Of a stretch of 64,000 nucleotides of DNA, positions 47,339 through 57,302 are shown piece by piece; within the stretch, counting starts at the first letter, position 1, and the number at the start of each line of letters is the position of its first letter. The position numbers were made by a program, and so were the translations under genes. Source of the DNA: Chlorobiota bacterium (lineage in GTDB: Bacteria > Bacteroidota > Ignavibacteria > OLB7); the NCBI GenBank assembly GCA_016700335.1, contig CP065014.1:719001-783000 (forward strand), written 5' to 3'. The notes beneath the pieces were generated by a model that was given only the letters and a program-made list of their open reading frames with translations, had not been told where the DNA came from and searched no databases.

Positions 47339-47626
47339 ATGAATATTCTTACTAACAAATTAATAAGTAAATCCACAAATTTAGAATTAATGTTTTGGAT
47401 TTCTTCACTTGTTTATTTATCAGTAATAAATCCAAATTCAAATTCAAATTATAGTTTTTGCATTTATAAATTTTTGGGTTTTAAATGGTGTCCTGGATGT
47501 GGTATTGGTAAATCAATCTCATTTTTGATTCATGGTAATATATCAGAATCCTTTAAAAGTCATTGGTTTGGTTTTTTTGCATTATTAATAATTTTAAAAA
47601 GAATAATTAGTATTTTAAAAAAGTAA
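47339..47626 (+). CDS. DUF2752 small membrane protein
   Basis: A 95-residue protein of DUF2752: the diagnostic segment GFKWCPGCGIGKSISFLIHG with its paired cysteines follows a first hydrophobic helix (LMFWISSLVYLSVIN), and a second helix, HWFGFFALLIILKRIISIL, follows it. The Cys-Pro-Gly-Cys pair may bind metal or form a disulfide, but the role is unknown. It lies 10 bp before the TM2-domain gene, so the two are co-transcribed; such pairs are common in Bacteroidota. Confidence 0.85.
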   Translation: MNILTNKLISKSTNLELMFWISSLVYLSVINPNSNSNYSFCIYKFLGFKWCPGCGIGKSISFLIHGNISESFKSHWFGFFALLIILKRIISILKK

Positions 47627-47636
47627 AAAGAAATTT

Positions 47637-47984
47637 ATGGATAATAATTTGTATCTCTCACTTAAAAATCTTGATTCAGAAGAGTTAATGTTTTTAGAAA
47701 AATTAACAGAGAATTTAGATGAGTCTCAAAAAGTAAAGTTCTTAACTCTTTATTCAAATAAAAGACGTGATCCACAACTTATTTTAATTGCAACTGTTGT
47801 TGGTTTTGTTGGTGCGGCTGGAATTCAAAGATTTCTAACAGAACAAATTGCTATGGGTCTTTTGTATTTTTTTACAGGCGGATTATGTTTTATAGGTACA
47901 ATAATTGATATTATTAACTATAAAAAAAATGCATTTGAATTTAATCAAGTTGTTGCAGCTGAATCAATTAGGATGATTATTTAA
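47637..47984 (+). CDS. TM2-domain membrane protein
   Basis: A 115-residue protein with an N-terminal soluble helical part (residues 1-45) and a TM2 domain: two membrane helices, LILIATVVGFVGAAGIQRFL and AMGLLYFFTGGLCFIGTIID, joined by the short basic turn with a G-x2-R-F segment that marks the family. The C-terminus is a cytoplasmic tail. TM2 proteins are widespread and not characterised in bacteria. It is directly downstream of the DUF2752 gene. Confidence 0.85.
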   Translation: MDNNLYLSLKNLDSEELMFLEKLTENLDESQKVKFLTLYSNKRRDPQLILIATVVGFVGAAGIQRFLTEQIAMGLLYFFTGGLCFIGTIIDIINYKKNAFEFNQVVAAESIRMII

Positions 47985-48081
47985 TTATTAAAATTTTGAA
48001 AAAAAATTTAATTTATACTAAGGGGTAACCGAAAACCTTTAACAGAGTAGGTAAATAATATCTAACAAAAAAACAAAAATT

Positions 48082-48468
48082 ATGGATGAATCAACAGGAA
48101 CTGGAATTGGCATAGTTGCAGTATTAGTTTACCTCATCGTTATTTTAGCAGTTGTTGCTGCTATGTGGAAAATTTTTGAAAAGGCTGGGAAACCTGGTTG
48201 GGCTGCTATTGTACCAATCTACAATATCGTTATTCTTCTTGAAATAATTGGAAAGCCAGTTTGGTGGATTGTTTTAATGTTAATTCCATTCGTAAATTTA
48301 ATTGTAGGAATTATGTTATATATAGAATTAGCTAAAAGCTTTGGAAAAGGTGCAGGAGTTGGGATTGCTTGTATTTTTGTAGTTGGATTATTTATTCTAG
48401 GTTTTGGTGATGCCACTTATGTTGGTCCTGGTGGTGTTGCTATAGATTCTGGTGGTAGTTCCGTTTAG
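48082..48468 (+). CDS. DUF5684-like membrane protein
   Basis: A 128-residue protein with three membrane helices. The segment KAGKPGWAAIVPIYNIVILL followed by IIGKPVWWIVLMLIPFVNLI is the DUF5684 pattern, often fused to signal-peptidase-like proteins; no catalytic serine is seen here. The C-terminus ends in a glycine- and serine-rich tail. The family is of unknown function. It lies 97 bp downstream of the TM2 gene on the same strand. Confidence 0.75.
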   Translation: MDESTGTGIGIVAVLVYLIVILAVVAAMWKIFEKAGKPGWAAIVPIYNIVILLEIIGKPVWWIVLMLIPFVNLIVGIMLYIELAKSFGKGAGVGIACIFVVGLFILGFGDATYVGPGGVAIDSGGSSV

Positions 48469-48512
48469 TTTTTTCACTTGATCTAATCAATTATTATACC
48501 AATAAAAAATTT

Positions 48513-49010
48513 ATGGATGAAATTAACAATTTAATGCCTCAAGAAGGGCAAAAAGCTATTTTAGAAGAACAATTGGAACTGATATTTATTGATAAACTTC
48601 CGCCATTCCCTGATAATATTAAGGATGTTTTAGCTAAAATTGCTCCATGGGGTTACATGATTTACGCTTTCTTTGGTATTATTGGACTCCTAGCATTATT
48701 TGGCTTTGGAATTATTGGAAGTGCTGCTTCAGTACTTGGTGGGGAAGTTGGAATGGGTGGTATGATTTTGATTACATCTATTATATCAGGTATTTCAATT
48801 TTACTTATGATATTTTCTGTCCCAAGTTTGTTAAAGCATGGTAGAACCGGTTGGGTGCTTGTTTATTATGGTTGGCTTGTAGGGCTAATCAATACTATTG
48901 TAACTAATACAGCTCTCTATTTAAGCATTGGAGGTTTAATTGGAGGCATAGTTTTTACTGGCATAGTTCTTTATTTACATTTTCAAATGAGAGAAAAATT
49001 TATTGGTTAA
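48513..49010 (+). CDS. Four-helix membrane protein, unknown function
   Basis: A 165-residue protein: a polar N-terminus (residues 1-40, NLMPQEGQKAILEEQLELIF), then four glycine-rich helices (MIYAFFGIIGLLALFGFGII, MILITSIISGISILLMIFSV, WVLVYYGWLVGLINTIVTNT, GGLIGGIVFTGIVLYL) and a short basic tail. No motif suggests an enzyme. It is the last of the five-gene run and is closed by a strong terminator. Confidence 0.65.
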   Translation: MDEINNLMPQEGQKAILEEQLELIFIDKLPPFPDNIKDVLAKIAPWGYMIYAFFGIIGLLALFGFGIIGSAASVLGGEVGMGGMILITSIISGISILLMIFSVPSLLKHGRTGWVLVYYGWLVGLINTIVTNTALYLSIGGLIGGIVFTGIVLYLHFQMREKFIG

Positions 49011-49030
49011 CAACCTAAATTATTAATTTT

Positions 49031-49068
49031 AATATCCTTACTTTTATTTTAAGTAAGGATATTTTTTT
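49031..49068 (+). terminator. Rho-independent terminator after the membrane-protein run
   Basis: AATATCCTTACTT (49031-49043) and AAGTAAGGATATT (49051-49063) form a perfect 13-bp stem with a 7-nt loop, followed by T residues to 49068. It is one of the strongest hairpins in the window. Confidence 0.9.
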
Positions 49069-49244
49069 ATTAAAAAGTTAAATCAAATAAAAGCAATTTT
49101 AAGTTAGATTTTTAATATAAGTTGTGTATTCTAAAATGACTTTTAAGTATTGCAAATTCTACATATATTTGGTTTGTAAAGTAAATTAAATATATATATA
49201 TAAACTCTTTTCGTCGTTAAGAAATAAATTTAAATAAAAAAAGT

Positions 49245-50114
49245 ATGATTAAATTTTTGAAATATATCTCAGTTTTAATCCTGTTTGCAACATTAAGTTC
49301 TTTAAAAGCTCAGTCATTAGATAGTATTCAATATATGGTAAGGTTAAAGAATGGTGATGCAGTAAGAGGAACAATTTCTAAATTTACAGATTCAACTATC
49401 ACATTAAAAACAGCCTTAGGAGAAGTTTCAATAGATAAAAATTTAATTAATAAATTTACACTAATTGAAGGACCATACACTCACAGACCATTTCATTATT
49501 TAATGCCAACAGCTTCACCAAATGGTCCTGGTGGGTTTATTACAAATTATGAATTAGGATTTATGTATGCAGGTTTTGGATTAGGTTATGGAGCTACAAT
49601 ATCTGCAGCAATGACTGCAATACCTGGTTTATCATTAAATTCTCAACTATATCATCTAGGTGTGAAATATACAATTGAAAGAAGTAATGATTTAGAAGTT
49701 GCAATCGGTGGTACTTATACTTTTTTAGGAGATCAAGCTATGTATTCTCATATTTATTCAGTTGCAACCATTCCTTTTTATGGTGGTAGATATTCATTTA
49801 TGTTTCATGCAAGAGCAACCGGACCTGATGAAGTAAATTTGAAATTTCAGTTGTTCAATTATGATACCACTAGAGTAAAATTTTATTATACTTCCAAATT
49901 TGGAGTTGCAATGGGCTTTGATATGCCTTTATTTGGTCGTGATGATATGAACTGGGTTGGAGAAATATGGAATGGTGATATTACAAAACCTCAAAACACA
50001 GCCTCTATGATTGGTGTAAGAGTTCAAAATGAACACCTCTCAGCAGTATTTGGCGTAGCCCTCATACCAAAGCCTTTGATTTTACCAATTACCTCTTTTT
50101 CATATAAATTCTAA
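49245..50114 (+). CDS. Outer-membrane-type secreted protein with SH3-like N-domain
   Basis: A 289-residue exported protein. A signal peptide (residues 1-22, ending SLKAQ) precedes a small Sm/SH3-like segment, YMVRLKNGDAVRGTISKFTDS, and LGEVSIDKNLIN; from about residue 80 a glycine- and tyrosine-rich series of alternating strands (FGLGYGATISAAMTAIPGL, LGVKYTIERSNDLEVAIGG, FYYTSKFGVAMGFDMPLFG) ends in an aromatic residue, SFSYKF, as in outer-membrane beta-barrels. The function is not known. Confidence 0.65.
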   Translation: MIKFLKYISVLILFATLSSLKAQSLDSIQYMVRLKNGDAVRGTISKFTDSTITLKTALGEVSIDKNLINKFTLIEGPYTHRPFHYLMPTASPNGPGGFITNYELGFMYAGFGLGYGATISAAMTAIPGLSLNSQLYHLGVKYTIERSNDLEVAIGGTYTFLGDQAMYSHIYSVATIPFYGGRYSFMFHARATGPDEVNLKFQLFNYDTTRVKFYYTSKFGVAMGFDMPLFGRDDMNWVGEIWNGDITKPQNTASMIGVRVQNEHLSAVFGVALIPKPLILPITSFSYKF

Positions 50115-50222
50115 TAACAATTTTATTATTTTTAATTTAGTTCCTAAAAGGTTGTTGAAGTATAACTTAAGCTGAAACTAGTTAATCAATAAAGTGTATT
50201 TTTGCAATTATTATAATTTTAT

Positions 50223-51161
50223 ATGAATATTAAAAAAACTTCAAAAAATAGAAAGCAGATTATACATATCATAGGCTTTCCAATGGATTTGGGTGCTGAC
50301 AGAAGAGGTGTAGATATGGGACCATCTGCTTTAAGAATTGCAAACATTGAACAAAAATTAGAGGATTTAGGATATAGAGTTTTAGATGATGGTGATATTG
50401 AAATTAGTATGCCAGAAGTACTAAAAATTAAAAATCATAAGTTAAAATATTTACCTGAAATTGAAAAAGCATGTGAAAAACTTGCTCAAAAAGTTAGTAG
50501 CGTTTTATCAAAAGGTAATTTCCCGTTAGTGTTAGGGGGAGACCATTCAATGGCAATTGGAACTATTTCTGGAGTAGCAAATTATTGTAAAAAAAATAAC
50601 AAAAAATTAGGTGTAATCTGGATTGATGCACACTCTGATATTAATATACCAGAAACTTCCCCATCTGGTAATATTCACGGAATGCCAGTTGCGGTTTTAA
50701 TTGGATTAGGTCCAAAAGAGCTTAGAAAAGTTGGTGGAGATTTTGTAAAGTTAGACCCTAAAAATATTGTTCAAATTGGCTTAAGGTCTGTTGATAAAGG
50801 TGAGAAAGAATTATTAAAATTTCATGGAGTAACAACTTATACCATGACAGATATAGATAGACAAGGAATACAAAAAGTTATTGTTGACGCAATTAATTTG
50901 TTAAAATCAAATTGCGATCATATTCATGTATCTTTCGATTTAGATAGCGTTGACCCTACTGTTGTTGAAGGAGTTGGAACGCCAGTTTCAGGTGGATTAA
51001 CTTATCGAGAAGCTCACTTAATTATGGAGACAATTGCAGAAAAAGGTGCAATGAATTCACTTGACATAGCTGAAGTAAATCCAATTTTGGATATTAAAAA
51101 CAAGAGTGCTGTTTTAGCTTCAGATTTAGTAGCTTCAGTAATGGGTAAAAGAATTATCTAA
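50223..51161 (+). CDS. rocF: Arginase
   Basis: A 312-residue manganese hydrolase that splits arginine to ornithine and urea. The ureohydrolase metal motifs are complete: GGDHSMAIGTISG, VIWIDAHSDINIPE and VSFDLDSVDPTVVEGVGTPV. The segment SPSGNIHGMPVAVLIG is the arginase-type substrate loop (agmatinases differ here). It may use arginine released from cyanophycin by the module at 22-27 kb. A -7-like box, TATTTTTG, lies at 50197-50204, 19 bp before the start. Confidence 0.92.
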   Translation: MNIKKTSKNRKQIIHIIGFPMDLGADRRGVDMGPSALRIANIEQKLEDLGYRVLDDGDIEISMPEVLKIKNHKLKYLPEIEKACEKLAQKVSSVLSKGNFPLVLGGDHSMAIGTISGVANYCKKNNKKLGVIWIDAHSDINIPETSPSGNIHGMPVAVLIGLGPKELRKVGGDFVKLDPKNIVQIGLRSVDKGEKELLKFHGVTTYTMTDIDRQGIQKVIVDAINLLKSNCDHIHVSFDLDSVDPTVVEGVGTPVSGGLTYREAHLIMETIAEKGAMNSLDIAEVNPILDIKNKSAVLASDLVASVMGKRII

Positions 51162-51173
51162 TTGAAATTAATT

Positions 51174-52199
51174 TCATAACCAACCTTTTCTTCTAAAAAA
51201 TAAAAACATAAAAGTTGATGTAACAAGCATTAAACCTAAGCACATTACATAGCCATAATGCCATTCAAGTTCAGGCATAAATTTAAAATTCATTCCGTAA
51301 AGTCCTACTATAAAAGTTAGGGGTAAAAAAAATGTTGAAATTATTGTAAGAACTTTCATCACCTCATTCATTTTATTTGATGCAGTTGATAAATAAGCTT
51401 CAAGAAGTGAACTTAAAGTATCTCTATAAGATTCTGTAATTTCAGTTGCCCTAACTAAATGATCATAAACATTCCTATAAAAAATACTCTCCTTTTCTGT
51501 TATCAACTTGTAATCACCTCTAGATAACCTATATGTTATTTCTCTTTGATAAGTAATTACTCTTCTAATTTTAAATAAATCTCTTTTTAATGAAAGTATA
51601 TTTGCAAGAATCAGTTGAGTAGGAGTTTTAAATATTTCGTCTTCAAGCTTTTCTATTACATTATCAAATTTATTAAGAATAGGTTGAATTTCATCCACTG
51701 CTTCATCTAAAATTAATTGATATAAAAAGTCAGGACCATGATGAAATATTTTAGGGTTTTTGATACAAGCTTCATGTGCCTTTAAAATTGCAGATGAAGA
51801 ATTTAGGTGATGAGTTATAATTATATGATCTAAAATAAATGCATTTAACTGATTCGTTTGTAATTCAAATTTGTTTGTTTGAGTGTTTCTATTTAGTTGA
51901 ATTTGATTTATTATTATAAAAAGATAATCATCATAATCTTCTAGCTTAGGTAAATGCTCACCTCCACGAATATTGTAACTTTCATTCTTGCAATCTTCAA
52001 TTGTAAGTGGATGAAAGTGAAAAATATTTTCTAAAATACTTTCTTCTTCAATTGTAGGTTTGTAAATGTCAATCCATAAAGTGGTAGGCTCTATTCCTGC
52101 TTCAATTTCTTTATATATTTCAATAATGTAATTCTGAAGATCAATGAATCCCAAATCCTTAATCTGTGAATCTGAACCAATTGTTATTCCTTTAATCAT
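51174..52199 (-). CDS. corA: CorA-type magnesium/cobalt transporter
   Basis: A 341-residue channel. The N-terminal cytosolic domain shows FHFHPLTIEDCKNES and FIINQIQLN; the long helix bears TYQREITYRLSRGDYKLI; the C-terminus has the two membrane helices, with the selectivity motif GMN at residues 302-304 in VGLYGMNFKFMPELEW, ending in FFRRKGWL. CorA proteins form pentamers that pass Mg2+ or Co2+ inward. Its start codon shares one base with the stop of the upstream propeller gene, so the two are translated together. Confidence 0.95.
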   Translation of the reverse strand: MIKGITIGSDSQIKDLGFIDLQNYIIEIYKEIEAGIEPTTLWIDIYKPTIEEESILENIFHFHPLTIEDCKNESYNIRGGEHLPKLEDYDDYLFIIINQIQLNRNTQTNKFELQTNQLNAFILDHIIITHHLNSSSAILKAHEACIKNPKIFHHGPDFLYQLILDEAVDEIQPILNKFDNVIEKLEDEIFKTPTQLILANILSLKRDLFKIRRVITYQREITYRLSRGDYKLITEKESIFYRNVYDHLVRATEITESYRDTLSSLLEAYLSTASNKMNEVMKVLTIISTFFLPLTFIVGLYGMNFKFMPELEWHYGYVMCLGLMLVTSTFMFLFFRRKGWL

Positions 52200-52990
52200 T
52201 AATTAATATTGTAAGAAAATATTTTATTCGTTGATGAAATTGCAATATAATTATCATTAACTATTTTTATATCACTACCCCCTTTTTCTAAAGATATCAA
52301 CCCTATTTTGGAAGAATATTCCAAATCATAAATGTAAATAAAATTATCAGAAATTGCAACTAATTTGTTATCTAGAATTGAGAAACTTTCAACTACAAAT
52401 GAATCTGGAATAACTATATCTTTAACATAAGCTCCAAATGGGTTAAGCATTATAATCTTGTTATTATCAAGCACATAAATATTATCATTCAAATCTAGTT
52501 TAATTAATTTTGGATTTAACAACTTAATTTTAGAAATTGTTCCTAAATAAGTATTAAGCCATTCACCAAATGGTGTTGTAACTATTATTCTTTTGTTTTC
52601 GCCATCAAGAATATATAAATTACCTGCTCTAGAGACTGCAACATTTAGCGGATAACCAAACCTATGAGATTCAATTGGGTCTTCTCTTAAATAAATTGAT
52701 TTAATAAAATTCAAACTCTTGTTAAATCTTTGAACCCTATTGTTATTATAATCACAAATAAAAATATCATTCAGCGAATTAATTGTTATTGATACTGGTT
52801 TATCAAAGCTATTTTCTGAACTACCAAATCCACCAACCGAGAACAATGAATCTTCATTGGAAGAATATTTTATTATTAAATTATTATCTTTACTAACTGT
52901 ATAAATATTTAACTGCGTATCAATATCAAATGCTGTAATATTATATTGAGTGATTAAAATTGTAGATAATATTTTTAAGAACTGAATCAT
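52199..52990 (-). CDS. NHL-type beta-propeller protein, exported
   Basis: A 263-residue protein with a hydrophobic N-terminus (residues 1-18, FLKILSTILITQYNIT) that may be a signal peptide, then repeated blades of about 40-45 residues: SINSLNDIFICDYNNNRVQRF, AVSRAGNLYILDGENKRIIV and LDLNDNIYVLDNNKIIMLN fit the NHL repeat. It probably binds a partner rather than acting as an enzyme. Its coupling to corA is by overlap only; a role with the transporter is not established. Confidence 0.7.
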   Translation of the reverse strand: MIQFLKILSTILITQYNITAFDIDTQLNIYTVSKDNNLIIKYSSNEDSLFSVGGFGSSENSFDKPVSITINSLNDIFICDYNNNRVQRFNKSLNFIKSIYLREDPIESHRFGYPLNVAVSRAGNLYILDGENKRIIVTTPFGEWLNTYLGTISKIKLLNPKLIKLDLNDNIYVLDNNKIIMLNPFGAYVKDIVIPDSFVVESFSILDNKLVAISDNFIYIYDLEYSSKIGLISLEKGGSDIKIVNDNYIAISSTNKIFSYNIN

Positions 52991-53107
52991 TATTAATTTG
53001 ATTATAATTATAGTTATTTGTTTTTATATATGATAAAAAAATATTTTGAAACAACAATTAATTATAACAATAAAAACAAAAAATTAGTAAAGAATTATAA
53101 TTTAAGT

Positions 53108-54419
53108 TTAATTGGAATATCTAAATTTCTCACTTTGTGAAAGTAAAGTAATTAACCTATAATCACCAAATCCATTATCATCCACAAATGTAAATGTTTT
53201 ATTAAGAAAATTGTATTGCCATACTTCCACTGCTTTTCCATCTCTTCTAAATGGGTCATTATTTGCAACATCTGGTTCGCCATAAAGTATTAAAACTCTT
53301 CCTCTATCAGTATTCCATCCATCTCTAAATGTTGAATAATTTTTTACTTGATATATTAACTCTTTTAAAATATTCATCCATTGCTTCATTGGTTATTGTA
53401 TTAGGTGTAGGATCTAAATTTTTCCAAAATTCTGTTAACTTTTTTAGCTTCTCAGAAATATTTATCCCACTATTTATTCTGTCAATATCTTCTTGGTAAG
53501 CCACATACCGCATTTTATCTAATGTTTCTTTTAGTTCAATTTCAGTTATAGGAAAATTTTCACTTCCAGAAATTTTAATAGATCTATTAGAAATTGCAAT
53601 TGGTTTAGTTGAATCTTCAGTGTTAAAAGCTTTTAATTCTAAATTGTAAAACCCTCTTGGTAAATCACTTGTTTGCAATTTTATCCATTGTTGGGTTGTT
53701 CCATCATTTGCTTTCTTAACAAACCAAATTGGATTTGAAAGTGAAACTCCTTTATCATTTTTAAAAGTTACATTAAACTTAAATTCCTTCTTGTTAGATT
53801 TATTGTAGACTTCAAAAAATATAAAAAATCCTTCAGATAAATTTGTAACATCTTCGGAAATTAATGGAGTAATTGCAAACCCAGAAATATCTTCACGTAC
53901 TTTTGAAAGAAGCAATAATCCACTTAAAGCAAAGTTTAAATTATCTATTGATTTGAATGCAACAATTTTTTTTATTGAAAATGTTTCATTATTAATTAGT
54001 GGTTTCACCACCAACTCTGCAATATAATTTGTATTACTCATTGGTAACAATATCCTATTTTGATAAAAATCAAATTTTGGAGAAGTACCATTTGTTAAGT
54101 TGTATTTATACGTTGAAATTATTCTTGTGAACGATGAATCATATACAATTTTATCATCTTTTTTAATTGTTATTTTCAAACTATAATTAGTTGCAAATTT
54201 CCCATCAAACCGAGAGAAATCTAAAGTTGAATATGGGATAGCAATATATATATCACAGAAAAAATCATCTTGAGAATTCGTTGAAGCAAATGAAACTGCA
54301 TCAAAAAAGATTTGTGATGATACATTTTGTGCTTCTACTTTTGTTGTAAAAATTGAACTATTAAAAGTTGATAAAACAAAAAATATATATAATATCAATT
54401 TCAATTCATTGAATTGCAT
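53108..54419 (-). pseudogene. GWxTD-domain secreted protein with a +1 frame break
   Basis: Start is placed at the ATG at 54419, followed by the signal peptide MQFNELKLILYIFFVLST; the frame is open further upstream. The N-terminal 320 residues form beta-rich segments, then KKLTEFWKNLDPTPNT leads to NEAMDEYFKRVNISSKK, where the frame runs into a stop. The rest of the GWxTD domain, NYSTFRDGWNTDRGRVLILY and VEVWQYNFLNKTFTFVDD, continues in the next frame. The break is at six T residues at 53340-53345; with five the domain reads RVNISSKNYSTF without gap, matching the family. It may be a sequencing error, a slippage site or a real mutation. Confidence 0.75.
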
Positions 54420-54602
54420 ATCAATTATTTTTATTAAACTGATTATATAATTTAAATATGTTCTAAGCTTAAAGTTCAAATTTTTATATAGTTTAAGTTT
54501 TATATTTGCTTTAGGAAATAATTATAACTAAAATACGTTATTTGATTTTACCATTCATTTACAATTTCTTTAAACATAATCTTATACAAAAAATAATTTT
54601 TA

Positions 54603-56057
54603 ATGCTAAAAACTCTAGGAGAGCTAATTGATTCAGGATATAAATATAAAACAATAAAGGAAGAATTAAAAGATAATTTAATTAAATTTTTAAGTAAAAA
54701 TGAAACTGCATTTAATGGAATAATTGGTTATGAAAACTCTGTGATTCCAGAAATTGAAAGAGCTATTTTGTCAGGACATAACATAAATTTATTAGGATTA
54801 AGAGGGCAAGCCAAAACTCGAATTGCTAGGGGTATGATAAACTTATTAGATGAATACATTCCTTATGTGAATGGATCAGAAATTAATGATGATCCTCAAA
54901 ATCCAATTTCTACTTATGCTAAAAATTTAATACTTGAACTCAAAAACGATACACCTATAAGTTGGTTGCACCGAAATGATAGATATTCAGAAAAGCTTGC
55001 AACTCCTGATGTTTCAGTTGCTGACTTAATTGGTGATATTGATCCAATTAAAGCTGCTAATTTAAAATTATCAATCTCTAATGAAAAAGTAATTCATTAT
55101 GGTATTATTCCAAGATCTAACCGTTCAATTTTTGTAATAAATGAATTGCCCGATCTTCAAGCAAGAATTCAAGTGGCTTTGTTAAATATATTGCAAGAAG
55201 GTGATGTACAAATTAGAGGTTTTAAGTTAAGATTACCTCTTGATATTCAATTTATTTTTACAGCAAACCCAGAAGATTACACAAACAGGGGATCTATTAT
55301 TACACCTTTAAAAGATAGAATTGGTAGTCAAATTCTTACTCATTATCCAAAAAATCTTGTTCAAGCAATAGAAATAACTAATCAAGAAGTAAAATCTATA
55401 AACTCAGTTTTCGTGCCAGAAATTGCAAAAGAATTAATAGAACAAATTTCTTTTGAAGCAAGAAAAAGTGAATATGTAGATCAAAAAAGTGGTGTCTCTG
55501 CAAGGCTTTCAATTTCAGCATATCAAAATTTGTTGAGTACTGCACAAAGGAGAATGATTATGAATAATGAAAAATCAACAACAGTTAGAATATCAGATTT
55601 TCAAGGTGTGATTCCAGCAATAACAGGTAAGGTTGAAATGGTATATGAAGGTGAACAAGAGGGTGCGGTGGCTGTGGCTTATAACCTTGTTTCAAAGGCT
55701 ATTAAAACTACTTTTACTTTGCTATATCCTTCTCCCGAAAAGAAAAATAAAAACAAAGAAAGTGTTTATACTGAAATTATTAAATGGTTTAATCTTGGTA
55801 ACGTTATTGATATTGGTTATGATATCTCTAATAAAGAATACAAAAAAAATCTACTCAATATTGATTCTTTAAAAGCCTTTGTAGATAAAATGATTACTGA
55901 GGATAAAGAAGTAAATGTATCTGAAGAAGAAAAGCTTTTTATTATGGAGTTCGTGCTTTGGGGGTTATCGGAATATTCAATGATTTCTTGTGCAAAATTA
56001 GAATCTGGAGTTATTTTAAGTGATATGCTCTCTTCACTTTTAAGTTCTGATGAATAA
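54603..56057 (+). CDS. Mg-chelatase-like AAA+ ATPase
   Basis: A 484-residue AAA+ protein related to the I subunit of magnesium chelatase. The nucleotide site is GLRGQAKTRIARGMINLLD (a deviant Walker A), Walker B is in SIFVINELPDLQ, then QVALLNILQEGDVQIRGFKL, DIQFIFTANPEDYTNRGSII and LKDRIGSQILTHYP. In this family such proteins act with VWA-domain partners in metal insertion or complex remodelling; no partner or chlorophyll gene adjoins it here, so no chelatase activity is assumed. It is followed by the LolC/E permease 21 bp downstream. Confidence 0.82.
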   Translation: MLKTLGELIDSGYKYKTIKEELKDNLIKFLSKNETAFNGIIGYENSVIPEIERAILSGHNINLLGLRGQAKTRIARGMINLLDEYIPYVNGSEINDDPQNPISTYAKNLILELKNDTPISWLHRNDRYSEKLATPDVSVADLIGDIDPIKAANLKLSISNEKVIHYGIIPRSNRSIFVINELPDLQARIQVALLNILQEGDVQIRGFKLRLPLDIQFIFTANPEDYTNRGSIITPLKDRIGSQILTHYPKNLVQAIEITNQEVKSINSVFVPEIAKELIEQISFEARKSEYVDQKSGVSARLSISAYQNLLSTAQRRMIMNNEKSTTVRISDFQGVIPAITGKVEMVYEGEQEGAVAVAYNLVSKAIKTTFTLLYPSPEKKNKNKESVYTEIIKWFNLGNVIDIGYDISNKEYKKNLLNIDSLKAFVDKMITEDKEVNVSEEEKLFIMEFVLWGLSEYSMISCAKLESGVILSDMLSSLLSSDE

Positions 56058-56078
56058 AAATTATATTTGGTTGTATTT

Positions 56079-57302
56079 ATGATGATCAATAAATTCCTTT
56101 TTTTATTTTCTGTTGCAATTAGATATCTAAGCTCAGTTAGACGAGAAAAATTTATGAATTTTATTACTTCAGTTGCAATAATTGGTATTGCTCTTGGAGT
56201 AATGGCTTTGCTTATTTCTTTAACAATTTTACATGGTTTTGATAAAACACTTAACACTAATTTAATTTCTTTTGTTGGGCATATTCAAGTTACTCAATTT
56301 GATGGTGGGAGTATTAAAAATAGAGACTCAATTATTGAAAGAATTAAAGCTGTACCAAATGTTGAATCGGTTTCGCCATTTGTTTCTAAAGAGGGAATTA
56401 TTAGAACCAGTGAAGGATTAGAAGGGATTTTGTTTAAAGGAATTTATATTGATAAAGACGTTTCTAAAGTCAGAAATAAAATGGTTGAAGGGGAATTTAA
56501 AAACATAAAACCTGGTTCAATTGTTATTGGAAAAAAACTTGGTGTTAAGTTAAATTTAAAAATAAATGATATTGCAACAATATTTGCTTCTAACGGATTG
56601 CCAAATTCCAACAACCCATCAGTTGTTGAACAATTTAAAATAGTTGGGTTCTATCAAACTGGGATTGGAGAATATGACAATATGTATATTTATGGTTGCT
56701 TTGATGATGTAAAAAAAATAGCTTCAATAGATGAAAATAAAATGACCGGTTGTGATATTCTAGTTAAGAATACCGACTCAATTAATTTTACTTCTGGAAT
56801 TTTAGAAACTGTTCTTGAATACCCCATGTACCCTAGAACTGTGTATGATACCTTCCAGTCTATATTTGCTTGGCTAGACTTACAGCGTAAGCCAATTCCA
56901 ATTGTTCTTGGCTTAATTACAATTGTTGCAGTGTTTAATATAATTGGTACATTGTTAATGGTAGTCTTAGAAAAAACTGAATCAATTGGTACTTTAGCCA
57001 CCATTGGAACAACACCATCTAACATCAGATGGATATTTATAATTCAAGGGTTAATTATTAATACTATTGGATTAATTATAGGTTTAGTGATTTCTTTGGC
57101 TTTTACTTTTGTTCAGTACAAATGGAAACTTATTCCACTTAACTCTGAAATCTATTTTGTTGATGCAGTACCAGTTAGTTTTTATTATTCAGATTATTTA
57201 ATTGTTATTGCCACTTCTTACTTGCTTTGTTTTGCTGCAACCTTTGTTCCTGCTTTTGTTGCAGGAAAATTACGCCCAGTGCAAGCATTAAGTTTTAAAT
57301 AA
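56079..57302 (+). CDS. LolC/LolE-type lipoprotein-releasing permease
   Basis: A 407-residue ABC permease of the FtsX/MacB-like class that, with LolD, releases lipoproteins from the inner membrane. The start is ATG at 56079. Residues 1-45 hold the first helix (FLFLFSVAIRYLSSVRREKF then VAIIGIALGVMALLISLTIL); a periplasmic domain of about 200 residues follows (HGFDKTLNTNLISFVGHIQV); three helices end the protein, and FYYSDYLIVIATSYLLCFAA is the last membrane part. It resembles both LolC and LolE; no lolD is adjacent, as is usual in Bacteroidota. Confidence 0.9.
   Translation: MMINKFLFLFSVAIRYLSSVRREKFMNFITSVAIIGIALGVMALLISLTILHGFDKTLNTNLISFVGHIQVTQFDGGSIKNRDSIIERIKAVPNVESVSPFVSKEGIIRTSEGLEGILFKGIYIDKDVSKVRNKMVEGEFKNIKPGSIVIGKKLGVKLNLKINDIATIFASNGLPNSNNPSVVEQFKIVGFYQTGIGEYDNMYIYGCFDDVKKIASIDENKMTGCDILVKNTDSINFTSGILETVLEYPMYPRTVYDTFQSIFAWLDLQRKPIPIVLGLITIVAVFNIIGTLLMVVLEKTESIGTLATIGTTPSNIRWIFIIQGLIINTIGLIIGLVISLAFTFVQYKWKLIPLNSEIYFVDAVPVSFYYSDYLIVIATSYLLCFAATFVPAFVAGKLRPVQALSFK

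Noticed and set aside
54603..56057. Magnesium chelatase for chlorophyll synthesis
   Set aside because: No chlorophyll gene is near, and the family is broad; only the ATPase fold is supported.
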